A DNA stretch of 64,000 nt from Alteromonas halophila (GCF_014651815.1 NZ_BMXP01000001.1:774939-838938), one strand, 5' to 3'. Counted from the first letter of the stretch, positions 37,650 through 46,119 are shown. Made by a program: numbers and translations. Notes: generated from the sequence alone by a model not told the origin.

Positions 37650-38147
37650 ATGACGTACCGTCAATTTGACCGGGAATTTACCAAAACCTTGCTGGCAAAG
37701 GCAGAAAAAAGCGAGCGACGTCGCGCGCACTTTAACGTGCATGAAGACTATAATGAGCCTGTGCACCGATTGTATGTGGGCATGCTGGCGGACTCGTATG
37801 TCAGGCCTCATCGCCATACTGACAAGACTAAATGGGAGTTTTTCATGGTCGTGCAGGGCAGCATTACGCTGGTCTTGTTTGATGAGAATGCGCGTGTGAC
37901 GGATAAACTGTCACTGACTGCAGGCGGTGAGTGTTTCAGTGTGCAACTTCCACCAGGGACCTGGCACGCGACCTACTGTGAGGAGCCGGTGGTGTTCTTT
38001 GAAGTAAAGCAGGGCCCGTACAAGCCCGAGGCAGACAAAAATTTTGCAGCATGGGCACCAGAGGAAGGTGATGATGCTGTAGTGGACTTTCTGGCACAAT
38101 TGCAGCAGTCAAAGGTGGGCGATGTGTTGAGCCAGGTAAGTCGCTAG
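37650..38147 (+). CDS. WbuC-type cupin protein
   Basis: Cupin-fold protein of 165 residues. The metal-binding first motif is RPHRHTDKTKWEFFMVVQG and the second lies in LPPGTWHATYCEEP. The N-terminal REFTKTLLAKAEKSERRRAH segment matches the WbuC family, whose members are usually found near lipopolysaccharide genes but also, as here, alone. AAGGA precedes the ATG. The reaction is not known. Confidence 0.82.
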   Translation: MTYRQFDREFTKTLLAKAEKSERRRAHFNVHEDYNEPVHRLYVGMLADSYVRPHRHTDKTKWEFFMVVQGSITLVLFDENARVTDKLSLTAGGECFSVQLPPGTWHATYCEEPVVFFEVKQGPYKPEADKNFAAWAPEEGDDAVVDFLAQLQQSKVGDVLSQVSR

Positions 38148-38289
38148 CTGAAGTATGCCTGGCGGGCTTGTTCACAGATTATTGCATCTAAGCAGATTAT
38201 TTGTTTTGCGGCGGCTACAGCAAATGAGTATAGACAGGCTTACTACGACCCGTGATGAGCTAACCCACCCTGACCAGCAGTGTTAGTGT

Positions 38290-39138
38290 TTAGCGGGAAT
38301 ATTTTTGGATAAACTGCTGCATATCATGTGTGACCGGCAGGTTATCGGGGTTTGCCCAGCTAAGCGCCGCTACCGTGCCAGTATGGCCGCCAGTTTCATA
38401 AATAAAGGTGTGTACTTTGCCTCCTTTTGCCCTGATGCGAGTCGCGAGGCGTTCCAGGTTTTGCCGGTGTACAGTTTCATCGTCCTCTGAATACATAAGC
38501 GCAAAGGGAGGTTCTGAACCGTCAATAAAGTGGGTTACCGCCATCTCTCTAAACTGTTCAGGCGGGCCAAATATATCTTTAAGATCGTCGGCTTTTGGTG
38601 TGAAGTCATAGGGGCCGGCCATGCCAATAAACCCACTTAGCTTGTCCGCATCAGCCCCAGCATTTGTCAGGTAACTTTCATCTGCGACTAACAGAGCGCC
38701 AATATGAGCACCTGAGGAATGCCCACTAATAAACAGCTTTTCGCTTCCACCATAGTCAGTAATATTCCGCTGTACCCAAGCAACAGCGGCGGCTGCGTCT
38801 TCGACAAATGTTGGGAATTTAACTTGCGGATATAGCCGTGTATTAGGAAGGACAGCCACATAGCCCATTGAGGCAAGGCGTGTTCCTACAAACTGATACT
38901 GGCTTTTTGACCCGAAACTCCAGCGCCCGCCGTGAAAAAATACGACGACCGGCATATTTTTGTTTTTGGGATTTTCAGGAATAAAAACATCCAGCTGTTG
39001 CCGGTTAAGGTTGCCGTAACGCAAATTTTCAATGATATCTCCATCGAAAGTCAGCGTTGCAGTATTGGCGGTGGCGAACATCAGCTTTGCGCAGCCAGAA
39101 AGCAGCATGCATAAAGCCACAATTAATACGAGTCTCAT
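38290..39138 (-). CDS. Lipoprotein alpha/beta hydrolase (carboxylesterase-like)
   Basis: Esterase-type hydrolase anchored as a lipoprotein, 282 residues from the ATG at 39138 (a TTG six codons earlier is possible). The lipobox is LLSGC. The oxyanion-hole motif HGGRW, nucleophile elbow GHSSGAH, aspartate in SEDDETV and histidine in GGHTG give a full catalytic set, as in the BD-FAE/HSL group that includes feruloyl and short-chain esterases. The substrate is unknown. It is convergent with the cupin gene and divergent from the permease. Confidence 0.85.
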   Translation of the reverse strand: MRLVLIVALCMLLSGCAKLMFATANTATLTFDGDIIENLRYGNLNRQQLDVFIPENPKNKNMPVVVFFHGGRWSFGSKSQYQFVGTRLASMGYVAVLPNTRLYPQVKFPTFVEDAAAAVAWVQRNITDYGGSEKLFISGHSSGAHIGALLVADESYLTNAGADADKLSGFIGMAGPYDFTPKADDLKDIFGPPEQFREMAVTHFIDGSEPPFALMYSEDDETVHRQNLERLATRIRAKGGKVHTFIYETGGHTGTVAALSWANPDNLPVTHDMQQFIQKYSR

Positions 39139-39284
39139 AGAAAATACATACTGCAAGTTACACGTTTAAGTTCAGGGGGTTGCTCAATATGCCACAGAGG
39201 CATAACTTAGCGTATAACATCAAATGAATCTGTCTGTAGCTGTAGCGTCGTACATAGTTAATTATTTTTAAAGAGGGTCTGTGG

Positions 39285-40469
39285 TTGAATAATTCTGAAG
39301 GTATGAAAGAAAATGGAGAGCGCGGGAACGCGTCAGTGCCAGATAAAGCAGAACGTAAGACAGAACCTCCACAGGCACGGTTACTGAAAACATTCTTGGT
39401 TCTTGCCGTTATTTATACTCTGTATCTGGCGAAGTCGCTTTTCATTCCACTGGTGTTTTCAGCTATGGTTGCGTTGCTGCTTAGTCCGTTGGTTACCCTT
39501 GCCCGTAAGTTTTATATCCCCCGCGCAGTTTCTGCCGTACTTCTTATATGTTTGCTGGTAGCGCCATTTACATTGCTAGGCGTGCAGCTGGCTCAGCCAG
39601 CAGAACGATGGCTGGAGACTTTGCCAAAAATTTCTGCTGAAGTAACAGAGCACATTGACCAGATTAGTGACAACTTTGACAAAGAGCGGCAAAAGGCCAG
39701 ACAAAGAGCGAATTCTGAAGCGGATAGTGGGTTTTCGTTGTTTGGCTGGTTTAAGGATGAGGCGCCTGAACAGTCGGCGTCGGATTCAGAGGAAAATGTT
39801 GTCAGTGGAAAAATTAAACAGGGAAGTATAGAAATTCTACTTTCTACGCTTGCGGGGGCACCATTGTTAATAGCGCAGATGTTTGGAAGTGTCATCCTCA
39901 TTCTTTTTCTGCTTGTTTTTGGCCCCGAGCTTTTCAGTGTGTTTGTGAAGGACTTTCCTGTTGTAAATAATAAAAAGCGGGCAATTACACTGGTCGATCA
40001 AATTCAGACCCGTCTTTCAAATTATATTCTGACGATCAGTATGATCAACGGGCTGCTTGGCTTAACCACTGCGGCAACGCTTTACTATTTGGGGGTTGAG
40101 GATGCGTTACTTTGGGGGGCGCTCGTTGGCTTTCTAAATTTTGTGCCATATCTGGGTGGCATGATAAGCACAGCCATACTTATGGTGGCAGGGGTAGTCC
40201 AGTACGGGTTTGTGGCATTGGCACTACTGCCCGCAAGCGCGTTTTTGTTCCTAAATATCATAGAGTCACAGTTTATCACTCCAGCTATACTGGGCCAGAA
40301 AATGCGGGTAAACCCGCTGATTATTATTGTGTGGTTATCGGTAATGGGCTGGCTCTGGGGGGTAATAGGTGTGTTACTGGCAGTCCCCATTCTGGTCTGC
40401 TTTAAAATTGTGTTAGAGCAAATAGGTGTGTTGTCACACTGGGTTAAGTTGATAGAGTCAGGCGGCTAG
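39285..40469 (+). CDS. AI-2E (PerM/YdiK) family permease
   Basis: Integral membrane protein of 394 residues. A polar, charged N-terminus (about 33 residues) precedes the typical layout: two to three helices, a long charged loop (about 115-180), then five helices with the conserved GFLNFVPYLGGMIS and the late FLNIIESQFITPAILGQKMRVNPL. The family includes putative AI-2 exporters and Na+/H+ antiporters; substrate cannot be told. The start is TTG 39285 with GAGGG seven bases upstream; ATG 39303 is an alternative. Confidence 0.85.
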   Translation: MNNSEGMKENGERGNASVPDKAERKTEPPQARLLKTFLVLAVIYTLYLAKSLFIPLVFSAMVALLLSPLVTLARKFYIPRAVSAVLLICLLVAPFTLLGVQLAQPAERWLETLPKISAEVTEHIDQISDNFDKERQKARQRANSEADSGFSLFGWFKDEAPEQSASDSEENVVSGKIKQGSIEILLSTLAGAPLLIAQMFGSVILILFLLVFGPELFSVFVKDFPVVNNKKRAITLVDQIQTRLSNYILTISMINGLLGLTTAATLYYLGVEDALLWGALVGFLNFVPYLGGMISTAILMVAGVVQYGFVALALLPASAFLFLNIIESQFITPAILGQKMRVNPLIIIVWLSVMGWLWGVIGVLLAVPILVCFKIVLEQIGVLSHWVKLIESGG

Positions 40470-40494
40470 CGCTTTCCTCAGCTACTCACTTGCT

Positions 40495-40566
40495 AGACAC
40501 CCACAGCGTAAGTACATAAAGATTAAGCAGTTTAAGACACCCACAACATGATCATGGACACCCACA
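40495..40566 (+). repeat. Cluster of three RGACACCCACA motifs left of the transposase gene (forward)
   Basis: AGACACCCACA at 40495-40505 and 40535-40545, and GGACACCCACA at 40556-40566. All point toward the transposase-like gene. Together with the two reverse copies at 41787-41815 they bracket it. Confidence 0.85.
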
Positions 40567-40696
40567 TTACATATATAAGTGAATTATATGACTACCTTTG
40601 CAAAGTACACTTAGCTACATACAAAGATTTCGGTATGAATGTGGTATTAACGTTAACGGAGGAGAAAAAGTCTTCCAATAAGGCGTATCGCATGCC

Positions 40697-40718
40697 TACG
40701 GTCAAATAATTGACCGTA
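40697..40718. other. Perfect 9-bp inverted repeat 3' of the transposase gene
   Basis: TACGGTCAA-ATAA-TTGACCGTA lies 38 bases past the end of the transposase-like gene. It could be the transcript terminator of that gene (no T-run) or a recognition hairpin at the end of the element. Confidence 0.6.
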
Positions 40719-40755
40719 TAAATGTGGTAAGTGGGACAGTAGGAAGGGTCCTGTA

Positions 40756-41703
40756 TCAGGCTGAACTGATGCCTCGCCTTAGTTCAAACCGCCGGTGTGC
40801 CAGTGTCAGACTCACTGAAGTAGAGAAGTGTGTTTCTATACTGCTTGCTAGCGTTGGCCAGCAAACGGTATCAAGCCCGGTGCGGGCCAGCACAGGCGCA
40901 ATATCCGGTCTGATAACCCCGGGCTTGTCAGTGTGGGGGATGCGGCCGGTCATGTCGAGTAGTGTCAGGTAATCCTCAAAATGAAAGGGCAGGGCGTGTG
41001 TCTGCTCTGCGGCGAGGCCACTGAAAGGCAGCAGACTGGCAGGCTGGCGTCCGTGGCGAGCTGCACGGATGCGCCGGCAGATACTGGTGTGGGCAGAGGC
41101 CTCCGGCGTATCAGCGATACCGGCGCGTATAGGGTTTAAATCGACATAGGCCATACAGGCGGCCAGTGATGCCTCGTCCATAAGCGCCTGCGATTTAAAC
41201 CGGCCTTCCCAGAAGCGCCCGGTGCACTCATCTTCCTCGTTGGCCCGCCGGGCAATCTGCTCATTCAGCGCACGCATAAACCAGCTGATGTCGTACAGCC
41301 TGGCCCGGTATACCTCGGCGGTCTGGCGAACCGACTCCAGCTCAGCCGGGGAGAGAGAGGCGGCCTGTTTCGGACAACAGTATCGCTGCGTCAGGTGTGT
41401 GCCGCGAAACACCCGATGCCAGCGACTGAGTATTTCGAAGTGACTCCAGGTTTGTGTGGCAGTCTTATCTACCTTGAGTACGACATGGGTGTGGTTACTC
41501 ATCACTGAGTAGGCACACATGAGCACCGAGAAGGCCTGAACAAGGACTATCAGACGCTCTTCCACCCACTGACGTCGATGCTCATAAGACTGACCCGATA
41601 ACGGATCATGGCCACACAGGTAGGCCCGGCGCACACAGCGTGATACACAGTGATAGTAGGGTGTCTCATCCAGACAGATAAGCTCAGAGCGGGGGCGGGC
41701 CAT
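40756..41703 (-). CDS. REP-associated (Y1/IS200-like) transposase-related protein
   Basis: 315 residues, opening MARPRSELICLDETPYYHCV, the start of a well-marked subfamily of REP-associated transposases. The HUH position reads SNHTHVVLKVD (His-Thr-His). The conserved second half contains GRFWEGRFKSQALMDE and YVDLNPIRAG. Where I expect the catalytic tyrosine, in the helix before GRFWEGRF, the sequence is LNEQIARRAN with no tyrosine; tyrosines occur nearby (LYDISW, AYVDLNP). It stands alone, flanked by inward-pointing copies of the RGACACCCACA motif, and has no visible ribosome site. It is intact, not a remnant. It may act on the motif, as RAYT proteins act on REP sequences; that is inference. 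Confidence 0.8.
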   Translation of the reverse strand: MARPRSELICLDETPYYHCVSRCVRRAYLCGHDPLSGQSYEHRRQWVEERLIVLVQAFSVLMCAYSVMSNHTHVVLKVDKTATQTWSHFEILSRWHRVFRGTHLTQRYCCPKQAASLSPAELESVRQTAEVYRARLYDISWFMRALNEQIARRANEEDECTGRFWEGRFKSQALMDEASLAACMAYVDLNPIRAGIADTPEASAHTSICRRIRAARHGRQPASLLPFSGLAAEQTHALPFHFEDYLTLLDMTGRIPHTDKPGVIRPDIAPVLARTGLDTVCWPTLASSIETHFSTSVSLTLAHRRFELRRGISSA

Positions 41704-41786
41704 GATAAGGGGTCACAGTTAAACAGGTTATACCCGTAGCATGGACGATGCGGCGGGAAAAATCACCGGGACCTTAGGCCAGAATA

Positions 41787-41815
41787 GTGGGTGTCTATAT
41801 CTATAGTGGGTGTCT
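41787..41815 (-). repeat. Pair of GTGGGTGTCT motifs right of the transposase gene (reverse)
   Basis: GTGGGTGTCT at 41787-41796 and 41806-41815, each preceded by ATA, in the orientation opposite to the three copies at 40495-40566. They define the right edge of a possible 1.3-kb unit. Confidence 0.85.
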
Positions 41816-41857
41816 TTTATTGGTAGTGATTGCGCAAAACGGATGCAGTATAAGTGG

Positions 41858-42409
41858 CTATCCTGCCAGGCGTTGCAGTAGTTGTTTGCATTTCATGCAG
41901 CGATAATTTCCGCCTTTCAATACGGTATTATGCCGCCGTTTCGACAACATCACGGTATCGCAGTGGCATTGGTAAGCAAATTCGTCTCTTTCTAATATGG
42001 AAGTATCGAAGCTGTGTGTCGTGGTTGGAGAGCAGTTAAAAACATCCTGCATGATAGTGCGCCATTGCATGCCATGTGGCTTAACTTTACCAAACCGATG
42101 CCAGACAAGAAGGTGGCTGACTTCATGTGGAATCACATCCTCCAAAAAGGCCGAAACGTTGTCACGCAGTAATAATGGGTGAAAATTAAGACGATTTTGT
42201 TGCAAAAAAGCTGTACCAGCATTTTTTCCTGAGCGTCGAAAGGTAATTTCTGGCGTGCGGAATGCTTGTCCAAAGTAGTCTTCAGCACGCTTATAACACT
42301 GTACAACCCGGAGCTGCACCTGACGGCGCAACTCCGGTGTTAAATCATATGTAGCGATGTTACTGAACCTTACACTGCAGGCAAAGCACATAAACACCCA
42401 TAGGGTCAT
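41858..42409 (-). CDS. sprT: SprT-family zinc metalloprotease-like protein
   Basis: SprT-like protein. The zinc-protease motif is VIPHEVSHLLVWHRFG, followed by PHGMQWRTIM and a C-terminal zinc ribbon (YQCHCD...YRCMKC). E. coli SprT similarity begins near TPELRRQVQL, so the N-terminal 20 or so residues are uncertain. The longest start (42409) overlaps the sppA end by 50 bases, and an ATG at 42391 overlaps by 32. No SD-type site was recognised for either. Function is not firmly established; the eukaryotic Spartan proteases belong to the same superfamily. Confidence 0.85.
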   Translation of the reverse strand: MTLWVFMCFACSVRFSNIATYDLTPELRRQVQLRVVQCYKRAEDYFGQAFRTPEITFRRSGKNAGTAFLQQNRLNFHPLLLRDNVSAFLEDVIPHEVSHLLVWHRFGKVKPHGMQWRTIMQDVFNCSPTTTHSFDTSILERDEFAYQCHCDTVMLSKRRHNTVLKGGNYRCMKCKQLLQRLAG

Positions 42410-44222
42410 TTAAACGCTTGAAGCCTTCAAACTCTGATACGACTGTTTTCACCATATCAATTAACGCACTGTCAGATTCTGCAAATTGCCACTGCGCCGC
42501 CTTGATAAACGCCTGCCCAAAAAACTCTTTCCAGAACATTTCTTGCGGAGTAAGTGAGCGTTGAACGTAGTACTGCGTATAGTCCGTCACGCCAGCCATT
42601 TCAGCCGCGGTTGAAATTGCATCATCCAGGGTTCCAAGTTCGTCTACCAGACCCAGTTCAATCGCGTCTTCACCAATCCAGACACGGCCTTGCGCAATAT
42701 CGTCCACAGCTTCAACTGACATATCGCGTGCATTGGCAACCATTGTAATGAAGTCACGATAGTTATTTTCTACGCTTCGCTGAAGCAACTGACCGAACTG
42801 AGGGTCGAGCTCTCGGGCCGGCGATAACCCTGCGAGCTCAGTCGTTCCTACACCGTCAGTATTAATACCCAGATAGGATAACGAGTCTTCGAATGTCATA
42901 AACAGACCAAATACGCCAATTGAGCCAGTAATGGTACTTGGTGATGCAATTATCTTGTCTGTATCTGCAGCTATCCAGTACCCGCCTGATGCTGCGTAAG
43001 TACTCATTGACGCAATAACAGGTTTGCCCGCCTTTTTAAGCTCAAGCACTTCCTGGCGTATAACTTCAGATGCAAACGCACTGCCGCCAGGTGAGTCAAT
43101 CTGCAAAACTACAGCTTTAACATTCTCGTCTAAACGCGCCTTACGTAACAAACGTGCAGTACTGTCTCCGCCAATGGTGCCGGCCTTCTGTTCACCATTA
43201 AGAATATTGCCTTTGGCCACAACGATTGCGACTGCATTTTTTTGTGGCTTGGTTGATGGCAAGGGAGGGTTAACCACTTTCACATAAGTTTCATACGGTG
43301 TTACGTTAACCCCAATCTCCTGCTCGTCCATACCAACAAGAGCGATAAGTTCCTGGCGAATTTCTTCTCGGGTTTTGAGCGCGTCCACCCAGCCATTTTC
43401 CAGTGCATAGCCTGCAAAGTCACCGCCGGCGCTGTTAAATTTCTCTAGAAGTGCGTCCAGCGATTCATCAAAATTAGTAATTGGCATATTGCGGGCAGAC
43501 GCCACATCTTCTTTATACTGCTGCCAGTAGCCATCCAGCCATTGCTGGTTTGCTTGCTTGGCCGCATCTGACATGTCGTTGCGAATAAACGGCTCAACCG
43601 CTGACTTGTAAGTACCTACACGAAAAACGTGAGTGTTAACTTTCAGCTTTTCCAGCGTTTCTTTAAAGTACATGGTATAGCGACCATATCCTTCAAGCAG
43701 CATTGCTCCCTGTGGGTTCAGATAAACATGATCAGCATGTGATGCGAGGTAATATTGTGTCTGCGTATAGTAGTCGCCTGTTGCATAAACAGGTTTGCCA
43801 GATGCTTTGAAGCGCTGAATTGCCTGGGCGACGGTTCTTAGTTTGTCTAAACCACCGCCTGTCAGGCTATGCAGTTCCAGTACCAGCGCTTTGATGCGTT
43901 TATCCTGACGCGCATTATCAAGAACTTTTACGACATCGCGAACCAGCACTTCGGGGTTATCCGGTTCATCACCGAACGCCTCCTGCATGAATGTTTCAAA
44001 GGGATCGACATATTCCTTTTCGATAACCAGGTTACCGTTCAGATTAAGGAATAGAGCGCTGTCCTGCTTAACAACAAGCGGATCTTTATCGCCAGATAAA
44101 CCAATAATAATGGCCACGGCAATTACAATAAAAATTATGTTGAAGAACAGCTTGCGGGCAAAGTTCAGTACTGTCCACAGGCCGACAAACAATGATTTCG
44201 TCCAGCTTCCGTTAGCTGCCAT
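42360..44222 (-). CDS. sppA: Signal peptide peptidase SppA (67K type)
   Basis: Inner-membrane serine protease that degrades cleaved signal peptides, 620 residues. An N-terminal helix (about 20-43) is followed by two tandem S49 domains. The catalytic dyad is split: the lysine in VGTYKSAVEPF (first domain) and the serine in SMSTYAASGGYWIA (second domain). The protein ends FKRLNDPMGVYVLCLQCKVQ, typical of the family in marine gammaproteobacteria. It is upstream of sprT on the same strand and overlaps it. Confidence 0.94.
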   Translation of the reverse strand: MAANGSWTKSLFVGLWTVLNFARKLFFNIIFIVIAVAIIIGLSGDKDPLVVKQDSALFLNLNGNLVIEKEYVDPFETFMQEAFGDEPDNPEVLVRDVVKVLDNARQDKRIKALVLELHSLTGGGLDKLRTVAQAIQRFKASGKPVYATGDYYTQTQYYLASHADHVYLNPQGAMLLEGYGRYTMYFKETLEKLKVNTHVFRVGTYKSAVEPFIRNDMSDAAKQANQQWLDGYWQQYKEDVASARNMPITNFDESLDALLEKFNSAGGDFAGYALENGWVDALKTREEIRQELIALVGMDEQEIGVNVTPYETYVKVVNPPLPSTKPQKNAVAIVVAKGNILNGEQKAGTIGGDSTARLLRKARLDENVKAVVLQIDSPGGSAFASEVIRQEVLELKKAGKPVIASMSTYAASGGYWIAADTDKIIASPSTITGSIGVFGLFMTFEDSLSYLGINTDGVGTTELAGLSPARELDPQFGQLLQRSVENNYRDFITMVANARDMSVEAVDDIAQGRVWIGEDAIELGLVDELGTLDDAISTAAEMAGVTDYTQYYVQRSLTPQEMFWKEFFGQAFIKAAQWQFAESDSALIDMVKTVVSEFEGFKRLNDPMGVYVLCLQCKVQ

Positions 44223-44582
44223 ACATTTTCTCGCGATTATTACAACTCAGCTTCCCATGTTATCGAAATTGACAGCGATCGCTAACGTAAATTGTAATTT
44301 TTTGTAAGTAAACGATGAAGAGGCGTTACAGCGCTATTAATTGCTGTAGTAGTTGGCTCAAGCACCACCGTATTGCCAGGTGCTACATAACAAAAGTGGC
44401 CTGGCAGGGTATTCGACTACACGAAGGTTAAAACAAATCCGACTTAACGCCTTAATCTATCATCAGGTTTGTTTACGGGGTCTTTACGATCGTACTTTTT
44501 TACTTAAAAAGAATGCGTAACGAAAGATATGGCTGAAAACAGGGTCTAATAACTATCGAGCCAACTACTTTCAGAGATAAAC
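44223..44582. other. Divergent sppA/doxX intergenic region
   Basis: 360 bases with no supported gene, AT-rich near both starts. It should hold the promoters of sppA (minus) and the DoxX gene (plus). I see no convincing operator, hairpin or copy of the GACACCCAC motif in it. Confidence 0.5.
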
Positions 44583-45182
44583 ATGACAATAGCAATTTAT
44601 CAATCGTGTGTCGCGGCGCTAAAAAAAGCAGAGGGTATACCGTTGCTACTTTTACGTCTGTACCTTGCTCCTGTAATGGCCCAGGCTGGCTGGAACAAAG
44701 CGATGGCATTTGAAAGTACGTCCGCGTGGTTTGGCAGCTCGGACTGGGGGTTAGGGTTGCCATTTCCAGATATAATGGCGTCCCTGGCTATTGCGGCGGA
44801 GGCCGGTGGCGGCATTTTTTTACTGCTGGGTCTGCTGACCCGACTCGTAAGCATCCCGCTTATCGTTACGATGCTGGTCGCAATCTTTTCGGTACATGCC
44901 GAAAATGGCTGGTTAGCTATCGCGGATCCTACGTCATGGCTGGCAGACGGGACACTTTATTTAGATGAGCAGGTTCTCGCCACACCTGAAAAGCTGGAAG
45001 CTGCACGTTCATTGCTACAGCATCATGGTCACTATGATTGGCTTACTGACAGTGGCAAGTTTGTGATCCTTAACAATGGCATCGAGTTTGCAGCCACCTA
45101 CCTTATCATGCTGCTCGTATTGTTCTTTTATGGTGGAGGGCAATTTGTCAGTGCTGATTACTGGCTGTCAAAGCGAAACTAA
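44583..45182 (+). CDS. DoxX-family membrane protein
   Basis: 199-residue protein with four hydrophobic helices in the DoxX/SURF4 arrangement. The first carries LLLLRLYLAPVMAQAGWNKA and the second follows with LAIAAEAGGGIFLLLGLLTR and IPLIVTMLVAIFSVH; the last is LIMLLVLFFYGGG. A non-hydrophobic insert of about 50 residues (WLADGTLYLDEQ... HYDWLTDSGK) sits before the last helix, longer than in minimal DoxX proteins. Members are linked to redox and quinone chemistry. The role is unknown. Confidence 0.82.
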   Translation: MTIAIYQSCVAALKKAEGIPLLLLRLYLAPVMAQAGWNKAMAFESTSAWFGSSDWGLGLPFPDIMASLAIAAEAGGGIFLLLGLLTRLVSIPLIVTMLVAIFSVHAENGWLAIADPTSWLADGTLYLDEQVLATPEKLEAARSLLQHHGHYDWLTDSGKFVILNNGIEFAATYLIMLLVLFFYGGGQFVSADYWLSKRN

Positions 45183-45232
45183 GCGGCAACTAGCGTTGAC
45201 AATTAATGCGTACAATTTACACCCATATGCCT

Positions 45233-45276
45233 GGACACCCACCTTTCGGTTGTCTGTCAGTTACATGGACACCCAT
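45233..45276 (+). repeat. Left half of inverted RGACACCCAC cluster (forward)
   Basis: GGACACCCAC at 45233-45242 and the variant GGACACCCAT at 45267-45276, both forward. A partial match (ACACCCAT) also occurs at 45219-45226. Confidence 0.8.
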
Positions 45277-45345
45277 GATTAATAAAAGACATATCTGACC
45301 CCACGACACGGTTAAGCCACAATATGATTAAATTCGTGTTTGAAA

Positions 45346-45404
45346 TGTGGGTGTCCAGTTTGAAAGGTTCTGTGGGTGTCTGGGAAAGACAAGGGTGGGT
45401 GTCC
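45346..45404 (-). repeat. Right half of inverted RGACACCCAC cluster (reverse)
   Basis: TGTGGGTGTCC at 45346-45356, TGTGGGTGTCT at 45371-45381 and GTGGGTGTCC at 45395-45404, spaced 24-25 bases apart. They face the forward copies at 45233-45276 across about 70 bases of AT-rich sequence, the same inward arrangement seen around the transposase-like gene. Confidence 0.85.
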
Positions 45405-45489
45405 TGGTGAGATCCGGTACTGGTCTTTTGACTGATGCGTGCGTAGGATTAGTCATGCACATAAACGCAATGCACAAAAGGAGAGTTCC

Positions 45490-46041
45490 GTGGACGCTTT
45501 GACGTTGTTACTTAACCGCGCTTCTCAGCCACGACTGACCGCCCCGGCACCAGAGGGCGACGCGCTGGACAATATTATGCAGGCAGCGCTTCGAGCACCC
45601 GATCATGGCATGCTGACGCCCTGGCATTTTGTTGTATGTGAAGGGCAGGGGCTGCATAAACTGGGTAGTCTGTTTGAGCAATCCGCGATTGACAATGACA
45701 AGTCTGAAAAAGAGATTGAACGTTCCGTTCAGTTACCATTGCGGGCACCTATGGTCATCGCCGCGATTGCTAAAGTGGTTGAACACGAAAAAGTGCCCAG
45801 GGTCGAACAGATTGCTTCTACTGCATGCGCTGTGATGGCGATGCAAATGGCGGCAGTTGCTCAAGGTTTCAATGGCATCTGGCGAACGGGCAGTTATGCG
45901 CAATGTGACACGGTAAGAGCAGGCTTCGGACTTGAAGACGACGACGAAATTGTTGGCTTTTTATATCTGGGTACGCCCGCTATCGATGCGCCCCAGCGTC
46001 CCAAACGTGATACATCGGAGTACTTTGAATATTGGCGGTAG
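45490..46041 (+). CDS. Nitroreductase family protein (YdjA type)
   Basis: FMN-dependent NAD(P)H oxidoreductase of 183 residues. I start it at GTG 45490, with AGGAG seven bases upstream, because (M)DALTLLLNRASQPRLTAPAP aligns with E. coli YdjA from the first residue; an ATG 17 codons earlier has no such site. APDHGMLTPWHFVV and CAVMAMQMAAVAQGFNGIWRTG are characteristic. The physiological substrate is unknown. The motif cluster occupies its upstream region. Confidence 0.9.
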   Translation: MDALTLLLNRASQPRLTAPAPEGDALDNIMQAALRAPDHGMLTPWHFVVCEGQGLHKLGSLFEQSAIDNDKSEKEIERSVQLPLRAPMVIAAIAKVVEHEKVPRVEQIASTACAVMAMQMAAVAQGFNGIWRTGSYAQCDTVRAGFGLEDDDEIVGFLYLGTPAIDAPQRPKRDTSEYFEYWR

Positions 46042-46119
46042 GTGCTCAGCGTGCTTCAGGTCAGTATCGCCAGTGCCGGCACTTTCTGACAATGCACGCT
46101 GAACGTAAGTTAATAAATC

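Larger units (their letters stand above)
45183..45489. other. Intergenic region filled by the motif cluster
   Basis: About 300 bases between doxX and the nitroreductase gene. It contains five copies of the RGACACCCAC motif in inverted arrangement, listed as two repeat features, and no gene. Confidence 0.6.

Noticed and set aside
42394-42400. ACACCCA near the end of sppA
   Set aside because: Only a partial match, inside codons for the conserved DPMGVYV end of SppA.
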